DNA of 64,000 bases from Danxiaibacter flavus (GTDB lineage: Bacteria; Bacteroidota; Bacteroidia; Chitinophagales; Chitinophagaceae). The translations under genes were made by a program, and so were the position numbers. The stretch lies in the NCBI RefSeq assembly GCF_041060425.1, contig NZ_JAULBC010000007.1, positions 310,001 through 374,000 of the forward strand, written 5' to 3'. The notes beneath the pieces are model-generated. The model was given only the letters and a program-made list of their open reading frames with translations, searched no databases and was not told where the DNA came from. Shown one piece after another: positions 26,466 through 35,933 of this stretch; the stretch's first letter is position 1; every line of letters begins with the position of its first letter.

Positions 26466-26477
26466 AAGCGATAGCTT
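26466..26477 (+). promoter_or_regulatory. GATA-loop hairpin, ops-like candidate (copy 3)
   Basis: AAGC-GATA-GCTT, a perfect 4-bp stem, 35 bases after copy 2 and 34 bases before the OPX start. Confidence 0.4.
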
Positions 26478-26510
26478 TGCAATTCCGTCCCCACACCACA
26501 ACCTTAACTT

Positions 26511-27266
26511 ATGTTAAAAACATCTTGCACCTATGCATTCTTACTTATTATAATTCTACTTACAGCCTCATGTGCCAACTCAAAAAAAGTTGTGTACTTC
26601 AATAACCTAACAGATTCGATGGTAGTCTCTCAGACCGGTAGCCTTGAACCCGTTATTCAACGAAACGACGTACTAAGTATTTATGTCACGAGTATGGATG
26701 AGACTGTGACGCAAATGTTCAATGCCCCAAATTTATCTGCATCACAAGCTGCGGGATATTTGGTTGATCAGGACAGCACCATTCAATTTCCAATAATTGG
26801 CAAGATCAAAGCGGCAGGCATGACTAAGAAAGCGCTTGCGGATTATATTAGAAGCCAGCTTATAAAAAAGGATCTACTTAAAGATCCAATAGTACAAGTT
26901 CGATACCTGAACTTTAAAGTTGTTGTACTGGGAGAAGTTGCTCACCCTGGTGTGATAAATGTAACCAATGAAAAAATAACATTGATGGAAGCAATCGCTT
27001 CTGCCGGAGATTTAACACCTCAGGCAAAAAGAAGTAACATTCTTTTAGTACATGAGGAAGATGGAACCAAAACGATTAAAAGGCTTGACTTAACAAAAGC
27101 CGAATTATTAACATCACCGTCATATTACCTCAAGTCGAATGATGTAGTATACATTGAGCCAACCAAGACAAAAATGGCGGGAAGCAGCAGATTCCTCCAG
27201 CTTTTCCCGATAGTACTTGCCACGCTCACATTTGGCTTATTGGTCATTAACCAATTCGAAAACTAA
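26511..27266 (+). CDS. polysaccharide export outer-membrane lipoprotein (Wza/OPX type)
   Basis: A 251-residue exported lipoprotein (lipobox LTASC, Cys21). It has the polysaccharide-export domain (IQRNDVLSIYVTSMDETV, then YLVDQDSTIQFPIIGKIKAAG) and an SLBB domain (VVVLGEVAHPGVINV). A C-terminal membrane span (FLQLFPIVLATLTFGLLVI, about 226-245) is the normal end of the Bacteroidota form. It forms the outer-membrane exit channel and works with the tyrosine kinase encoded 8 bases downstream. Length and order (antiterminator, OPX, Wzc) are typical for Wzy-dependent clusters. Confidence 0.9.
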   Translation: MLKTSCTYAFLLIIILLTASCANSKKVVYFNNLTDSMVVSQTGSLEPVIQRNDVLSIYVTSMDETVTQMFNAPNLSASQAAGYLVDQDSTIQFPIIGKIKAAGMTKKALADYIRSQLIKKDLLKDPIVQVRYLNFKVVVLGEVAHPGVINVTNEKITLMEAIASAGDLTPQAKRSNILLVHEEDGTKTIKRLDLTKAELLTSPSYYLKSNDVVYIEPTKTKMAGSSRFLQLFPIVLATLTFGLLVINQFEN

Positions 27267-27274
27267 TCAGCGGT

Positions 27275-29569
27275 ATGAAAACAAGCAACGCATTCAATCA
27301 GCTCACGTACCGGTACCTGCCCTACTGGACCTTGTTCTTGTTGTTAGTTGTGGCATGCTGCCTTGCCGCACGCTATTACATAAGATTTATAACCCCTCTG
27401 TATGAGTCAACGGCAACAATACTTATCAAAGATGAAACGCAGGAATCCGCAGATGTTAAAATGATGGAAGCGCTGAATATGTTGCCCTTCAAAAAGAATG
27501 TAGAGAATGAACTTCAGATCATTCAGTCACGAACAATCATGAGAAGGGTAATTGAACAACTGGGTCTCTATGCAGAAATATTTGAAGAGGGAGAAGTACA
27601 GCCAGTTCCGGCATACACATCATCACCAATAAGCATCAAAGCAAAATATCCCGAAAGACTGGCTGAATACCACAACATCCCGTTCAGGTTTGACAGTGCA
27701 AAAAATATTGTCATCATTGGCAATGCAGATTATCCTATTGATACATGGACCCAAACAAAATACGGTGAGCTGATGTTCATAAAAAACATTCATCTTGTAT
27801 CTGCTGCCACTAAGCCGTTATTTTTTTCTATTACACATCCGGCCAATGTGACAAAGGCCTTGCTTGCAAACCTGAATGTATTCCCTGTTAACAGAAACTC
27901 ATCAGTAGTAGTCTTAAAATTCAAAGATCATGTCCCTAAAAAGGGCGAAGACATTTTAAATGCACTTTGCAAGGAATATTATCAGACATCCATCAATAGC
28001 AAAAACGCCCAGACATCTTCAACAATGACTTTCGTTGAGGATCGTATCAAGTATGTAGAAGATGATCTCGACTCGCTTGAAAAGAAAATTGAACACTACA
28101 AGGCGGAGAAAGGAATAACTGATCTTAGTGCTCAAGGCCAATATTTCCTTGAAAATGTTGGAACCAATGATAAAAAAATGGCCGAAATAAAAATACAGCT
28201 GGCGGTTTTGGATGAAGTCGAAAAATATGTAGATTCAAAAAAAGATAAGGCAGGAATTGTCCCGTCAACACTCGGCATAAGTGACCCCTTGTTAAATCAG
28301 CTACTACAAAAATTGTACGACGCTGAGATAAGCTATGACAAGCTAAGTAAAATAACAGCCCCCAATAATCCATCATTGCTTGCAATTAAGAGCGAACAAG
28401 AAAAAATACGGCCAAGCATACTAGAAGTCATTGGAAATCTTCGGACGAGCCTAACGACAAGTCTGCAAAACATAAACAAATCGAGAGATCAATATGCTTC
28501 ACTGTTAAGTACTATTCCTCAGAAAGAAAAAGATCTGCTGGACTTCAGCAGACAGCAGGCAATCAAAAGCAGTGTATATACTTTTCTGCTTCAAAAACGC
28601 GAAGAAACTGCACTTTCCAATTCAACAACAGTTGCAGACAGCGAGATTATTGATGCAGCAGAATCATCCATGATACCAAACAGTCCGAATAAGTCTATCA
28701 TATACCTTATGGCACTGGGAATGGGCGTACTGCTGGGCATTGGCATTATTACAATACGCGAAATGCTGAATGCAAAAATATTGTTCAGGCATGAAATAGA
28801 ATCGTACACAAGCGCCCCTGTAATAGCTGAACTTACACAGGCCAAGACGCAAACGCCGCTTGCTGTGGATGATCCAAAACAGGTTTTTATCTCAGAACAA
28901 TTCAGACAATTAAGAACTTCACTCGGCTTGTATGGAGAGCATCGTTATAACCGGAAAATGCTGGTCTCATCCAGCATTAGCGGTGAAGGAAAAAGCTTCG
29001 TAAGCAGCAATCTTGCAGTTAGCATCGCATTATCGGGAAAGAAAATTGTGCTGCTTGATCTTGACCTTCGTAAACGCAGAACATCCGAAATTTTCAATTT
29101 ACCAAATGAAAACGGCGTAATTGAATTCCTGGAAAACAGCAAAAATCCCGAAGAGATTATTCAAAAAACTGCATATAAAAACTTATTCGTGATACCTGCA
29201 GGCATTAGCGAGAATCCGGCTTCAGACCTGCTTTTGAACGGAAATCTTGCTGCGCTTATAAAGTTTCTCGAAAACAAATTTGATTACATCCTCCTGGATG
29301 GCCCCCCAATAGATCCGGTGGCAGACACTTGCATTCTTGGAGAATTTTGCGATATAACACTTTTCGTTGTAAGGCATGGCGTAACCCCCAAAAGTATGAT
29401 ACAGCTTCTGGACACAAACACCAAAATAAAATCCTTTAAAAATCTTTCTATCATTTTCAACGGCATTAAGCCAAGAGGCTTTATGATCGGCAAAGGATAT
29501 GGCTTCGGTTACGGATATGGATTTGAAAATGTGTACAAAAACTACAGATACAAAGTAAGACGCGCTTAA
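27275..29569 (+). CDS. polysaccharide co-polymerase / tyrosine autokinase (Wzc type)
   Basis: A 764-residue inner-membrane protein. The Wzz domain lies between two membrane spans (about 16-38 and 470-490) and includes a long coiled coil (about 250-430). The cytosolic BY-kinase has Walker A SGEGKS (569-574), Walker A' VLLDLDLRKRR (about 590) and Walker B YILLDGPP (about 671). The C-terminus carries the tyrosine cluster GYGFGYGYGFENVYKNYRY that is autophosphorylated in trans. It sets chain length and couples the Wzy polymerase to the OPX channel. No Wzb-type phosphatase is visible in the window. Confidence 0.92.
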   Translation: MKTSNAFNQLTYRYLPYWTLFLLLVVACCLAARYYIRFITPLYESTATILIKDETQESADVKMMEALNMLPFKKNVENELQIIQSRTIMRRVIEQLGLYAEIFEEGEVQPVPAYTSSPISIKAKYPERLAEYHNIPFRFDSAKNIVIIGNADYPIDTWTQTKYGELMFIKNIHLVSAATKPLFFSITHPANVTKALLANLNVFPVNRNSSVVVLKFKDHVPKKGEDILNALCKEYYQTSINSKNAQTSSTMTFVEDRIKYVEDDLDSLEKKIEHYKAEKGITDLSAQGQYFLENVGTNDKKMAEIKIQLAVLDEVEKYVDSKKDKAGIVPSTLGISDPLLNQLLQKLYDAEISYDKLSKITAPNNPSLLAIKSEQEKIRPSILEVIGNLRTSLTTSLQNINKSRDQYASLLSTIPQKEKDLLDFSRQQAIKSSVYTFLLQKREETALSNSTTVADSEIIDAAESSMIPNSPNKSIIYLMALGMGVLLGIGIITIREMLNAKILFRHEIESYTSAPVIAELTQAKTQTPLAVDDPKQVFISEQFRQLRTSLGLYGEHRYNRKMLVSSSISGEGKSFVSSNLAVSIALSGKKIVLLDLDLRKRRTSEIFNLPNENGVIEFLENSKNPEEIIQKTAYKNLFVIPAGISENPASDLLLNGNLAALIKFLENKFDYILLDGPPIDPVADTCILGEFCDITLFVVRHGVTPKSMIQLLDTNTKIKSFKNLSIIFNGIKPRGFMIGKGYGFGYGYGFENVYKNYRYKVRRA

Positions 29570-29624
29570 TTTCTCTGACATCTTTATACTATGCCACAAC
29601 ATTCCTAACCATTAATCACTAATT

Positions 29625-30167
29625 ATGGAACAAAAATGGTATGCTGTATATACAAAGCCAGGAAATGAAAAAAAAGTGTGTTCTGTATTATCAAAAAAAA
29701 ATATTGAGCACTATTACCCTGTCAACAAAGTTGGCGGCCACAACAATTCGCTGCGCAATACAACTTGCGAGCCACTGTTCCCCTGTTTTGTATTTGTTAA
29801 GACAACTGAACAACAGCACATTTTTCTGCAACAAATAACCGGCGTCATCAACATGGTCTATTGGAAAAACGCACCCGCGGTATTCCCTGATGAAGAAATT
29901 AACTGCCTGGCAGACTTCATTAGCAACCATCAAAATATCAGCACAAAACAAATTGCAGTAAATCAGACAAACAGCATTAAACCCAAACGGGTAATCTATC
30001 CTGTACATACAGAACAAACCGAGCAGCCAGTTAAGCTGATTGTAGAAGTCACGCTTCCATCCATTGGATATTCACTAAGCGCTGAATTGCGCAATTCAGA
30101 AGTTGAAACAACCGGCGTTTCAAATGTTTTCCCCTTTGAAACATTTTCCAATAAATATGCTGTTTAA
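29625..30167 (+). CDS. second NusG-family protein, KOW domain not recognisable
   Basis: A 180-residue protein whose first 100 residues form a NusG N-terminal domain: KWYAVYTKPGNEKKVCSVL, then CEPLFPCFVFVKT and TGVINMVYWKNAPAVF. The last 70 residues do not fit a KOW domain: no GxxVxVxxGPFxG pattern, and instead a stretch with SIGYSLSAELRNSE. In Bacteroides, UpxZ proteins inhibit foreign UpxY proteins but are not NusG homologs, so this is not simply UpxZ. It may be a second antiterminator with a diverged C-terminus. It sits within the operon, 56 bases after wzc and 44 before the first glycosyltransferase. Confidence 0.75.
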   Translation: MEQKWYAVYTKPGNEKKVCSVLSKKNIEHYYPVNKVGGHNNSLRNTTCEPLFPCFVFVKTTEQQHIFLQQITGVINMVYWKNAPAVFPDEEINCLADFISNHQNISTKQIAVNQTNSIKPKRVIYPVHTEQTEQPVKLIVEVTLPSIGYSLSAELRNSEVETTGVSNVFPFETFSNKYAV

Positions 30168-30211
30168 TCATTCCGCATTGTTATCAATATACCCACAACG
30201 TTAAATGAATT

Positions 30212-31468
30212 ATGCGTAACAGTTTTCCTAAAAAAATACTGCTCATTGGCGGCAATTATTTTCCGGAACCAACAGGTATTGGTAAATACAACGGAGAGAT
30301 GATTGATATGCTTGCGCAGATGGGATATAGCTGTACCGTTGTAACATCTTACCCTTATTATCCTCACTGGCAGATACAGGAACCCTATACAAAACATGCC
30401 AGCTGGTATAGCAAAGAATTTAAGATCACCACCCGGAACCTGGCTCATCCCGTTGAGATCCATCGCTGCCCGCAATATGTTCCTCACAACCCAAGTGGCA
30501 GCAAAAGAATGTTACTGGACCTCTCCTTTCTCTTTTTTGCATTCTGTAAAGTTGCAAAGCTATTGCTGACAAACAGGTACAACTATGTAATAACTGTAGC
30601 ACCATGCTTCCAGGTAGGCTTCCTTGGAATGTTCTGCAGATTAGTGAAAGGTTCAAAATTCATTTATCATATCCAGGATCTTCAGATAGATGCCGCAAGC
30701 GAATTAAAAATGATCAAATCAAAAAAGCTTCTCAGCACGCTGTTTGCGATGGAGAAATTCATTCTGAAGAAAGCTGATGTTGTAAGCAGCATATCCAAAG
30801 GAATGATTGATAAAATTCAAGCAAAATACGCAAGGAACATTGTATACTTTCCAAACTGGGTTGATACAAATTCATTCTATCCCCTGACAAAAAATGACGG
30901 CTTAAAAGAAAAATTCAACCTGAAAGAAACGGACATTGTCTTTTTGTACTCCGGCGCAATTGGCGAAAAACAAGGATTGGAAAATCTGATATATGCAGCC
31001 GAAAGCTTCCGCAAAATCTCCCATATCAAATTCGTGATTTGTGGTGCGGGGCCTTACAAAAAAAAACTTGAATGTTTAACTGAAGAACTACAACTAGAAA
31101 ACATTGTCTTTCTTGATACGCAGCCTTTTGAAAAACTTAACCTTCTGCTGAATATGGCAGATTATCACCTGGTATTGCAAAAAGCAAATGCAGCAGATCT
31201 GGTGATGCCATCCAAGCTAACGAGCATATTGTCTGTCGGCGGTATAGCAATCGTCTCAGCCACCCCTAACTCTACCTTATACGAACTGATTTCCGGCAAT
31301 GAGATAGGAATAGTTATACCGCCCGACAGCAAGTCATCATTAATCAGGGCAATTACAACCTCTCTTATTAGCAATTACGATCATATTAAAAACAACGCAC
31401 GGAGATATGCTGAAGAATATCTTTCGTCAGAACGAATACTACAAAGCTATCTGCAATGCATAAAATAG
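30212..31468 (+). CDS. glycosyltransferase, WcaI-like (GT4)
   Basis: A 418-residue GT-B glycosyltransferase. The N-terminal LLIGGNYFPEPTGIGKYNGEM with TSYPYYPHWQ is characteristic of the colanic-acid transferase WcaI. The C-terminal half holds the nucleotide-sugar site (FLYSGAIGEKQGLENLI, about 245-261, and the region VMPSKLTSILSVGG, where the E-x7-E motif is replaced). It adds a sugar, fucose in the E. coli case, to the lipid-linked repeat unit on the cytosolic face. The gene is next to gmd, which makes the GDP-fucose precursor, so a GDP-deoxyhexose donor is likely. Confidence 0.82.
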   Translation: MRNSFPKKILLIGGNYFPEPTGIGKYNGEMIDMLAQMGYSCTVVTSYPYYPHWQIQEPYTKHASWYSKEFKITTRNLAHPVEIHRCPQYVPHNPSGSKRMLLDLSFLFFAFCKVAKLLLTNRYNYVITVAPCFQVGFLGMFCRLVKGSKFIYHIQDLQIDAASELKMIKSKKLLSTLFAMEKFILKKADVVSSISKGMIDKIQAKYARNIVYFPNWVDTNSFYPLTKNDGLKEKFNLKETDIVFLYSGAIGEKQGLENLIYAAESFRKISHIKFVICGAGPYKKKLECLTEELQLENIVFLDTQPFEKLNLLLNMADYHLVLQKANAADLVMPSKLTSILSVGGIAIVSATPNSTLYELISGNEIGIVIPPDSKSSLIRAITTSLISNYDHIKNNARRYAEEYLSSERILQSYLQCIK

Positions 31469-31508
31469 CATTTAAAAAGTCAATATATCCTGACCAAAAA
31501 CACTTCTT

Positions 31509-32606
31509 ATGAAGACTGCATTAATTACCGGCGTTACAGGACAGGACGGCGCCTATCTTGCCGAACTGCTCCTGCATAAAGGGTACATGGTTCATGGAAT
31601 AAAAAGACGTTCGTCTTCACTCAACACAGAACGAATAGATCATTTATACAGGGATCTGCATGAGGCGCAGGTTCGCTTCAAACTGCATTATGGCGATCTA
31701 TCAGACAGTACAAACCTGATTCGCATAATACAACAGGTACAACCTGACGAAATCTATAATTTGGGGGCAATGTCTCATGTGAAGGTTTCATTTGATACAC
31801 CTGAATACACAGCCAACACGGATGGCATAGGCACACTTCGGTTGCTGGAAGCAATAAGAATACTTGGACTGGAAAAGAAAACAAAAATTTACCAGGCATC
31901 TACTTCGGAACTATATGGTCTTGTGCAGGAAACACCTCAAAAAGAAACTACCCCGTTTTACCCACGATCTCCTTATGGAGTTGCAAAGCTATACGCATAT
32001 TGGATTACAGTTAATTACAGGGAAGCATATGGAATATTTGCAAGCAATGGCATTCTGTTCAATCATGAAAGCCCGCTACGTGGCGAAACATTTGTAACCA
32101 GAAAAATTACCAGGGCAGTTGCTGCTATAGCGCTTGGGTTACAGGACTGCCTTTATATAGGCAACCTGGATGCCTGTCGTGACTGGGGCCATGCGAAAGA
32201 CTATGTAGAAGCCATGTGGCGCATTCTTCAGCAGGATACTCCTGATGATTATGTAATTGCAACAGGCATTGCGACCAGTGTTCGCGACTTTGCAAAAATG
32301 GCTTTTGAAGAAGTTGGCATCTCCATTGCATTTGAAGGTGAAGGTGCCTCCGAGAAAGCAATAGTAATTGCCTGCAGTAATGAAGCTTTTCAACTTGAAA
32401 CAGGCAGAACCGTTATTAGTGTAGATCCGAATTATTTCAGGCCCACCGAAGTGGATATGCTGATAGGCGACGCTACAAAAGCAAGAAACACGCTTTGTTG
32501 GGAACCCTGCTACACACTTCGCGAAATGATCAGCGAAATGGTTGAAGAAGATCTGAAAAAATTTCAACCAAAGGCTATTATCCACGCAGATCTTGTTGCG
32601 GACTAA
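31509..32606 (+). CDS. gmd: GDP-mannose 4,6-dehydratase
   Basis: A 365-residue extended short-chain dehydrogenase. It has the NADP motif GVTGQDGAYLAELL (8-21), the Gmd-specific KRRSSSLNTERIDHL (32-46), the TSE triad element (STSELYG, 132-138) and Y156-x3-K160 in SPYGVAK, then FNHESPLRGETFVTRKI. It turns GDP-mannose into GDP-4-keto-6-deoxy-mannose, the precursor of GDP-fucose, GDP-rhamnose and GDP-perosamine. No fucose synthase (Fcl/WcaG) is in the window, so the fate of the product depends on genes elsewhere or on one of the DegT aminotransferases downstream. Confidence 0.95.
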   Translation: MKTALITGVTGQDGAYLAELLLHKGYMVHGIKRRSSSLNTERIDHLYRDLHEAQVRFKLHYGDLSDSTNLIRIIQQVQPDEIYNLGAMSHVKVSFDTPEYTANTDGIGTLRLLEAIRILGLEKKTKIYQASTSELYGLVQETPQKETTPFYPRSPYGVAKLYAYWITVNYREAYGIFASNGILFNHESPLRGETFVTRKITRAVAAIALGLQDCLYIGNLDACRDWGHAKDYVEAMWRILQQDTPDDYVIATGIATSVRDFAKMAFEEVGISIAFEGEGASEKAIVIACSNEAFQLETGRTVISVDPNYFRPTEVDMLIGDATKARNTLCWEPCYTLREMISEMVEEDLKKFQPKAIIHADLVAD

Positions 32607-32653
32607 CTGAATAAAACATTATCCGCCCTTTTGAAAACAGCTTTTTTAATTCT

Positions 32654-34264
32654 ATGCCAATACCGGTAATCCTAATGCAGCCCCGTGTTAACACTGCCAA
32701 TCTGATAAGAAGTCAACTTTGGAAACAGTGGGCAATAGCCGCTACAATAGTCGTCCTCATTTACGCAGTCACTATACCATTTGCACCATACCTGCATCCG
32801 GATGAACTATTGACGCTTGACATGGGGAGAACAATTCTTAATCCACACAAAAGCTGGTCCATCGGGTGGCTTTTAGATCAGGGACAACCTGTTTTACTTT
32901 TCACTTATGTCGGCCCTGTTCTGCAGGAATTCAGTTATTGGGTAATGGGTCAGTTTGGACCAAGAATCTCTGCTTTGTCAGGAGCAATACTTGCGGCAAC
33001 GGTGATGATGGCCTGGCTTAAAAATAAGCGTATACCTGATAATGCAGCATTGCTTCTTTCGCTGGCATTTTTGCTGGATCCATTATTTGTGCAGGCTTAC
33101 ACAATCGGACGTGTTGATGGCTGGGCAATGGCATGCTCACTTTCTGCCTGCCTCATTATTAGCAACGCAACCAATCAACCAGCTAAATGTGCCTTTGCTA
33201 AATATAAGCTGCTCTTTGCAGGAGCTTTAACATGCCTCAGTGTTTTTGTATGGGCGTCTGCAGCTTTTTTAATTCCGCTTGTTATTTTAGAATTGGTAAG
33301 TTTTATACGCTCCTATAGCAAATGCGCGGAGCAAAATAACAGGGGAAAATCCGTACTGTTTTTTGTTGCAGGTGGTTGCTTAATGCTTGCCTTGTTGCTG
33401 GCTCCGATACTTGGCTGGCTAACCCGTGAATTCACCGATGTGCTATCCTCAATCGTAATTAATCTTAAGTCCGGCCAGGATGCAAATAAACCTTCATTTG
33501 CCAGTAAAACGCTTACATCATTAGCCAGACTGTTTGGCATTCTTAAGTTCACACCCGTTATTGTAATGGCAGCACTTGCTGGCATTGTTTATCGAAAAAG
33601 CATTGGCCTTATTATCAGTATGGCTTTCGCAGTTTTCTTAATGATAGAAACATTTGTCTATATACAACGTGTTCAATATCTGCTACCATATCTGATAGCA
33701 TGTACGGCCTTACTTTACCAGGAAGATGAAAGCAGACGATCAATTGCCCCCGGGAGCAAATTTAAATCTGCCAGCCTGATCATTATCCTTATCTGGTGCA
33801 CCGGTCTATCTGTTGCAGCCCGTACCGTTCTTGCTTTCAATGGAAGTGAGACCCGCAACCGTCACATTATTTCACTTGCCGCCCAAACATTCCTTAACAG
33901 AGGCAACTACCGGGTTTTTGCGCCTTACGAATTTTATTATACAGGCACATCGTTAAGATGGCGAATGTATAGCCCTTATATTCCGATCAATGATACGTTT
34001 ACGACCGGCATACTTCAAAAACTGATGCCACACGTTGATTATATCATTGTAAAATCCGAAACGGAACTACCTGATGAATACCTGCAGGTACTACACAATA
34101 ACAATGTTTACCTGGAAAGCACATTCAATCCCTATGTAGTTCCCGATGCAAAATTTGACGGCAAAACCACCAATATAACCAGATTACGCAACCTTTATTC
34201 ACTGTTCCGGCAACCTTACGGCCCATACCGTTTCTATAAAAGAAAAGAACTTTCTTCGAAGTAG
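32654..34264 (+). CDS. GT-C fold membrane glycosyltransferase (ArnT/PMT-like), putative
   Basis: A 536-residue integral membrane protein with about ten predicted spans and a soluble C-terminal tail. After the first span comes an acidic motif HPDELLTLDMGR (48-59), with the Asp-Glu expected as catalytic or metal residues in the first periplasmic loop of GT-C enzymes. Later hydrophobic segments (LLSLAFLLDPLFV, LTCLSVFVWASAAFLIPLVI) fit the family. Such enzymes transfer sugars from polyprenyl-phosphate donors on the periplasmic side. No close family is recognised. The GT2 gene at 37694 could make the polyprenyl-phosphate sugar it would need. Confidence 0.65.
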   Translation: MPIPVILMQPRVNTANLIRSQLWKQWAIAATIVVLIYAVTIPFAPYLHPDELLTLDMGRTILNPHKSWSIGWLLDQGQPVLLFTYVGPVLQEFSYWVMGQFGPRISALSGAILAATVMMAWLKNKRIPDNAALLLSLAFLLDPLFVQAYTIGRVDGWAMACSLSACLIISNATNQPAKCAFAKYKLLFAGALTCLSVFVWASAAFLIPLVILELVSFIRSYSKCAEQNNRGKSVLFFVAGGCLMLALLLAPILGWLTREFTDVLSSIVINLKSGQDANKPSFASKTLTSLARLFGILKFTPVIVMAALAGIVYRKSIGLIISMAFAVFLMIETFVYIQRVQYLLPYLIACTALLYQEDESRRSIAPGSKFKSASLIIILIWCTGLSVAARTVLAFNGSETRNRHIISLAAQTFLNRGNYRVFAPYEFYYTGTSLRWRMYSPYIPINDTFTTGILQKLMPHVDYIIVKSETELPDEYLQVLHNNNVYLESTFNPYVVPDAKFDGKTTNITRLRNLYSLFRQPYGPYRFYKRKELSSK

Positions 34265-34306
34265 TTGTTCAGATAATTTAATCACTCCTGATAAACATTC
34301 AAGCGT

Positions 34307-35365
34307 ATGATTAACATCGGTATAATAGGCTATGGATATTGGGGTCCTAACCTCGTAAGAAATTTCTATGTAGCCAATAATTGCTGCGTAAAATCAGTTG
34401 CAGATACTCAGCCTGGCCGGCTAAGACAATTACAGCAATTATTTCCCTGCATTAACGCGTGCATTTCAGCCAATGAGATACTTAATGACCCGGATATAGA
34501 CGCTGTTGTTATTGCAACACCCGTTTTCACCCATTTCCGTCTTGCAAAAAAAGCATTTAACAAAGGAAAACATGTGCTGCTCGAAAAACCACTCACTACA
34601 TCCAGCAAAGAAGCCGAAATATTGATTGACATGGCTATTCAGAAAAATCTACTGTTAATGGTTGATCACACGTTTCTTTATACCGGTGCTATTGAAAAGA
34701 TGAAGCAACTTACAGAAGAAGATGAACTGGGCACAATCAAATACCTCGATTCAACGCGCATCAATCTTGGCCTGTTTCAGCCTGATATTAATGTGCTGTG
34801 GGATCTTGCACCCCACGACCTTTCAATTCTAAGATACCTGGTAACTGAGCGCCCTTACAGCGTAAACGCAACAGGCATTACCCATACCCGGAACGGGATA
34901 GAAAATATCGCCTATTTAACGGTCAATTACCAATCAGGGTTTATTGCACATTTTAATTGCTCATGGACAAGCCCCGTGAAAGTCCGTATGATGTTGCTTG
35001 GCGGCGACAAAAAGATGATTCTGTATAACGACCTCGAACCATCTGAAAAAATAAAAGTATACGACACCGGTTACAGCCATAAAACAGGCGAAGAAAAACG
35101 AAGAATATTGGTTGATTACAGAACCGGAGATATTCATGTACCAAAACTACGTACCGGTGAAGCACTACTGGCAATGGCCAATGATTTTATTGAAAGCATT
35201 ATAAGCAGCAAACAACCCAGATCCTCCTGGATGGTTGGGTTGGAAGTGGTTAAAATTCTGGAAGCCTCAGATAAATCTATCAGGAACAATGGCAAAGAAA
35301 TATTTATCGATGCACCAAGAAGATCCACGAAGAAAATGATTTCCGAAAACTCAATACAGGAATAA
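34307..35365 (+). CDS. Gfo/Idh/MocA family oxidoreductase, WlbA/WbpB-like
   Basis: A 352-residue NAD-dependent sugar oxidoreductase. The Rossmann motif is GIIGYGYWGPNL (5-16), the family lysine is in LLEKPLTT (K94), and VLWDLAPHDLSIL supplies the catalytic His region. In 2,3-diacetamido sugar pathways WbpB/WlbA oxidises C3 of the UDP sugar. Here the next two genes are an N-acetyltransferase and a DegT aminotransferase, the same trio as WbpB-WbpD-WbpE. The stop overlaps the next start by one base (TAATG), so the two are translationally coupled. Confidence 0.85.
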   Translation: MINIGIIGYGYWGPNLVRNFYVANNCCVKSVADTQPGRLRQLQQLFPCINACISANEILNDPDIDAVVIATPVFTHFRLAKKAFNKGKHVLLEKPLTTSSKEAEILIDMAIQKNLLLMVDHTFLYTGAIEKMKQLTEEDELGTIKYLDSTRINLGLFQPDINVLWDLAPHDLSILRYLVTERPYSVNATGITHTRNGIENIAYLTVNYQSGFIAHFNCSWTSPVKVRMMLLGGDKKMILYNDLEPSEKIKVYDTGYSHKTGEEKRRILVDYRTGDIHVPKLRTGEALLAMANDFIESIISSKQPRSSWMVGLEVVKILEASDKSIRNNGKEIFIDAPRRSTKKMISENSIQE

Positions 35366-35883
35366 TGAAAATAATCACCGAAACAAGCGATAAACAGATG
35401 CTCCGGAACGTAACTGTTGGAGAAAATGTTATGATCTATCATTTTGTCAACGCGTACGGATGCCTCATTGACGATGGTACAAGGATCGGTTGTTTTGTAG
35501 AAATACAAAAGGGCGCCACGATCGGAAAAAATTGCAAAATATCCAGCCACACTTTCATCTGCGAAGGCGTGCATATTGAGGACAATGTTTTCGTCGGCCA
35601 CAATGTAACTTTTATCAACGATAAATTTCCCAGGGCCACTAACGAGGATGGATCTATGCAAACTGATGCTGACTGGAACTGTATTGAAACAATTGTGGAA
35701 GAAGGTGCCTCAATTGGCTCCGGGGCAACCATACTTTGCGGTGTACGCATAGGAAAACATGCAGTTGTAGGAGCTGGATCCGTAGTAACAAAAGATGTTC
35801 CTGAAAATGCGGTTGTGGCAGGAAATCCTGCAAGATCTATAAAGTCACGTGTGCCAACACTTGTTGAAGTGAACATTGATTAA
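35365..35883 (+). CDS. sugar N-acetyltransferase, left-handed beta-helix (WbpD/WlbB-like)
   Basis: A 172-residue hexapeptide-repeat acyltransferase. Repeats such as GENVMI, GTRIGCFVEIQKGATIGKNC and GVRIGKHAVVGAGSVVTKDV form the beta helix, with the typical ending VVAGNPARSI. The loop with a catalytic histidine candidate is VFVGHNVTFINDKFPRA. It resembles WbpD/WlbB and QdtC, which acetylate the 3-amino group of a nucleotide sugar. It is coupled to the oxidoreductase upstream and followed by the aminotransferase. Confidence 0.85.
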   Translation: MKIITETSDKQMLRNVTVGENVMIYHFVNAYGCLIDDGTRIGCFVEIQKGATIGKNCKISSHTFICEGVHIEDNVFVGHNVTFINDKFPRATNEDGSMQTDADWNCIETIVEEGASIGSGATILCGVRIGKHAVVGAGSVVTKDVPENAVVAGNPARSIKSRVPTLVEVNID

Positions 35884-35933
35884 ACCTTCAAAAGTCACCA
35901 AGCATCCCCCTTTACTACACAAACTTTTCCTTT

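Noticed and set aside
35439..35876. 145-codon antisense ORF
   Set aside because: It is a shadow of the strongly periodic hexapeptide acyltransferase on the other strand.
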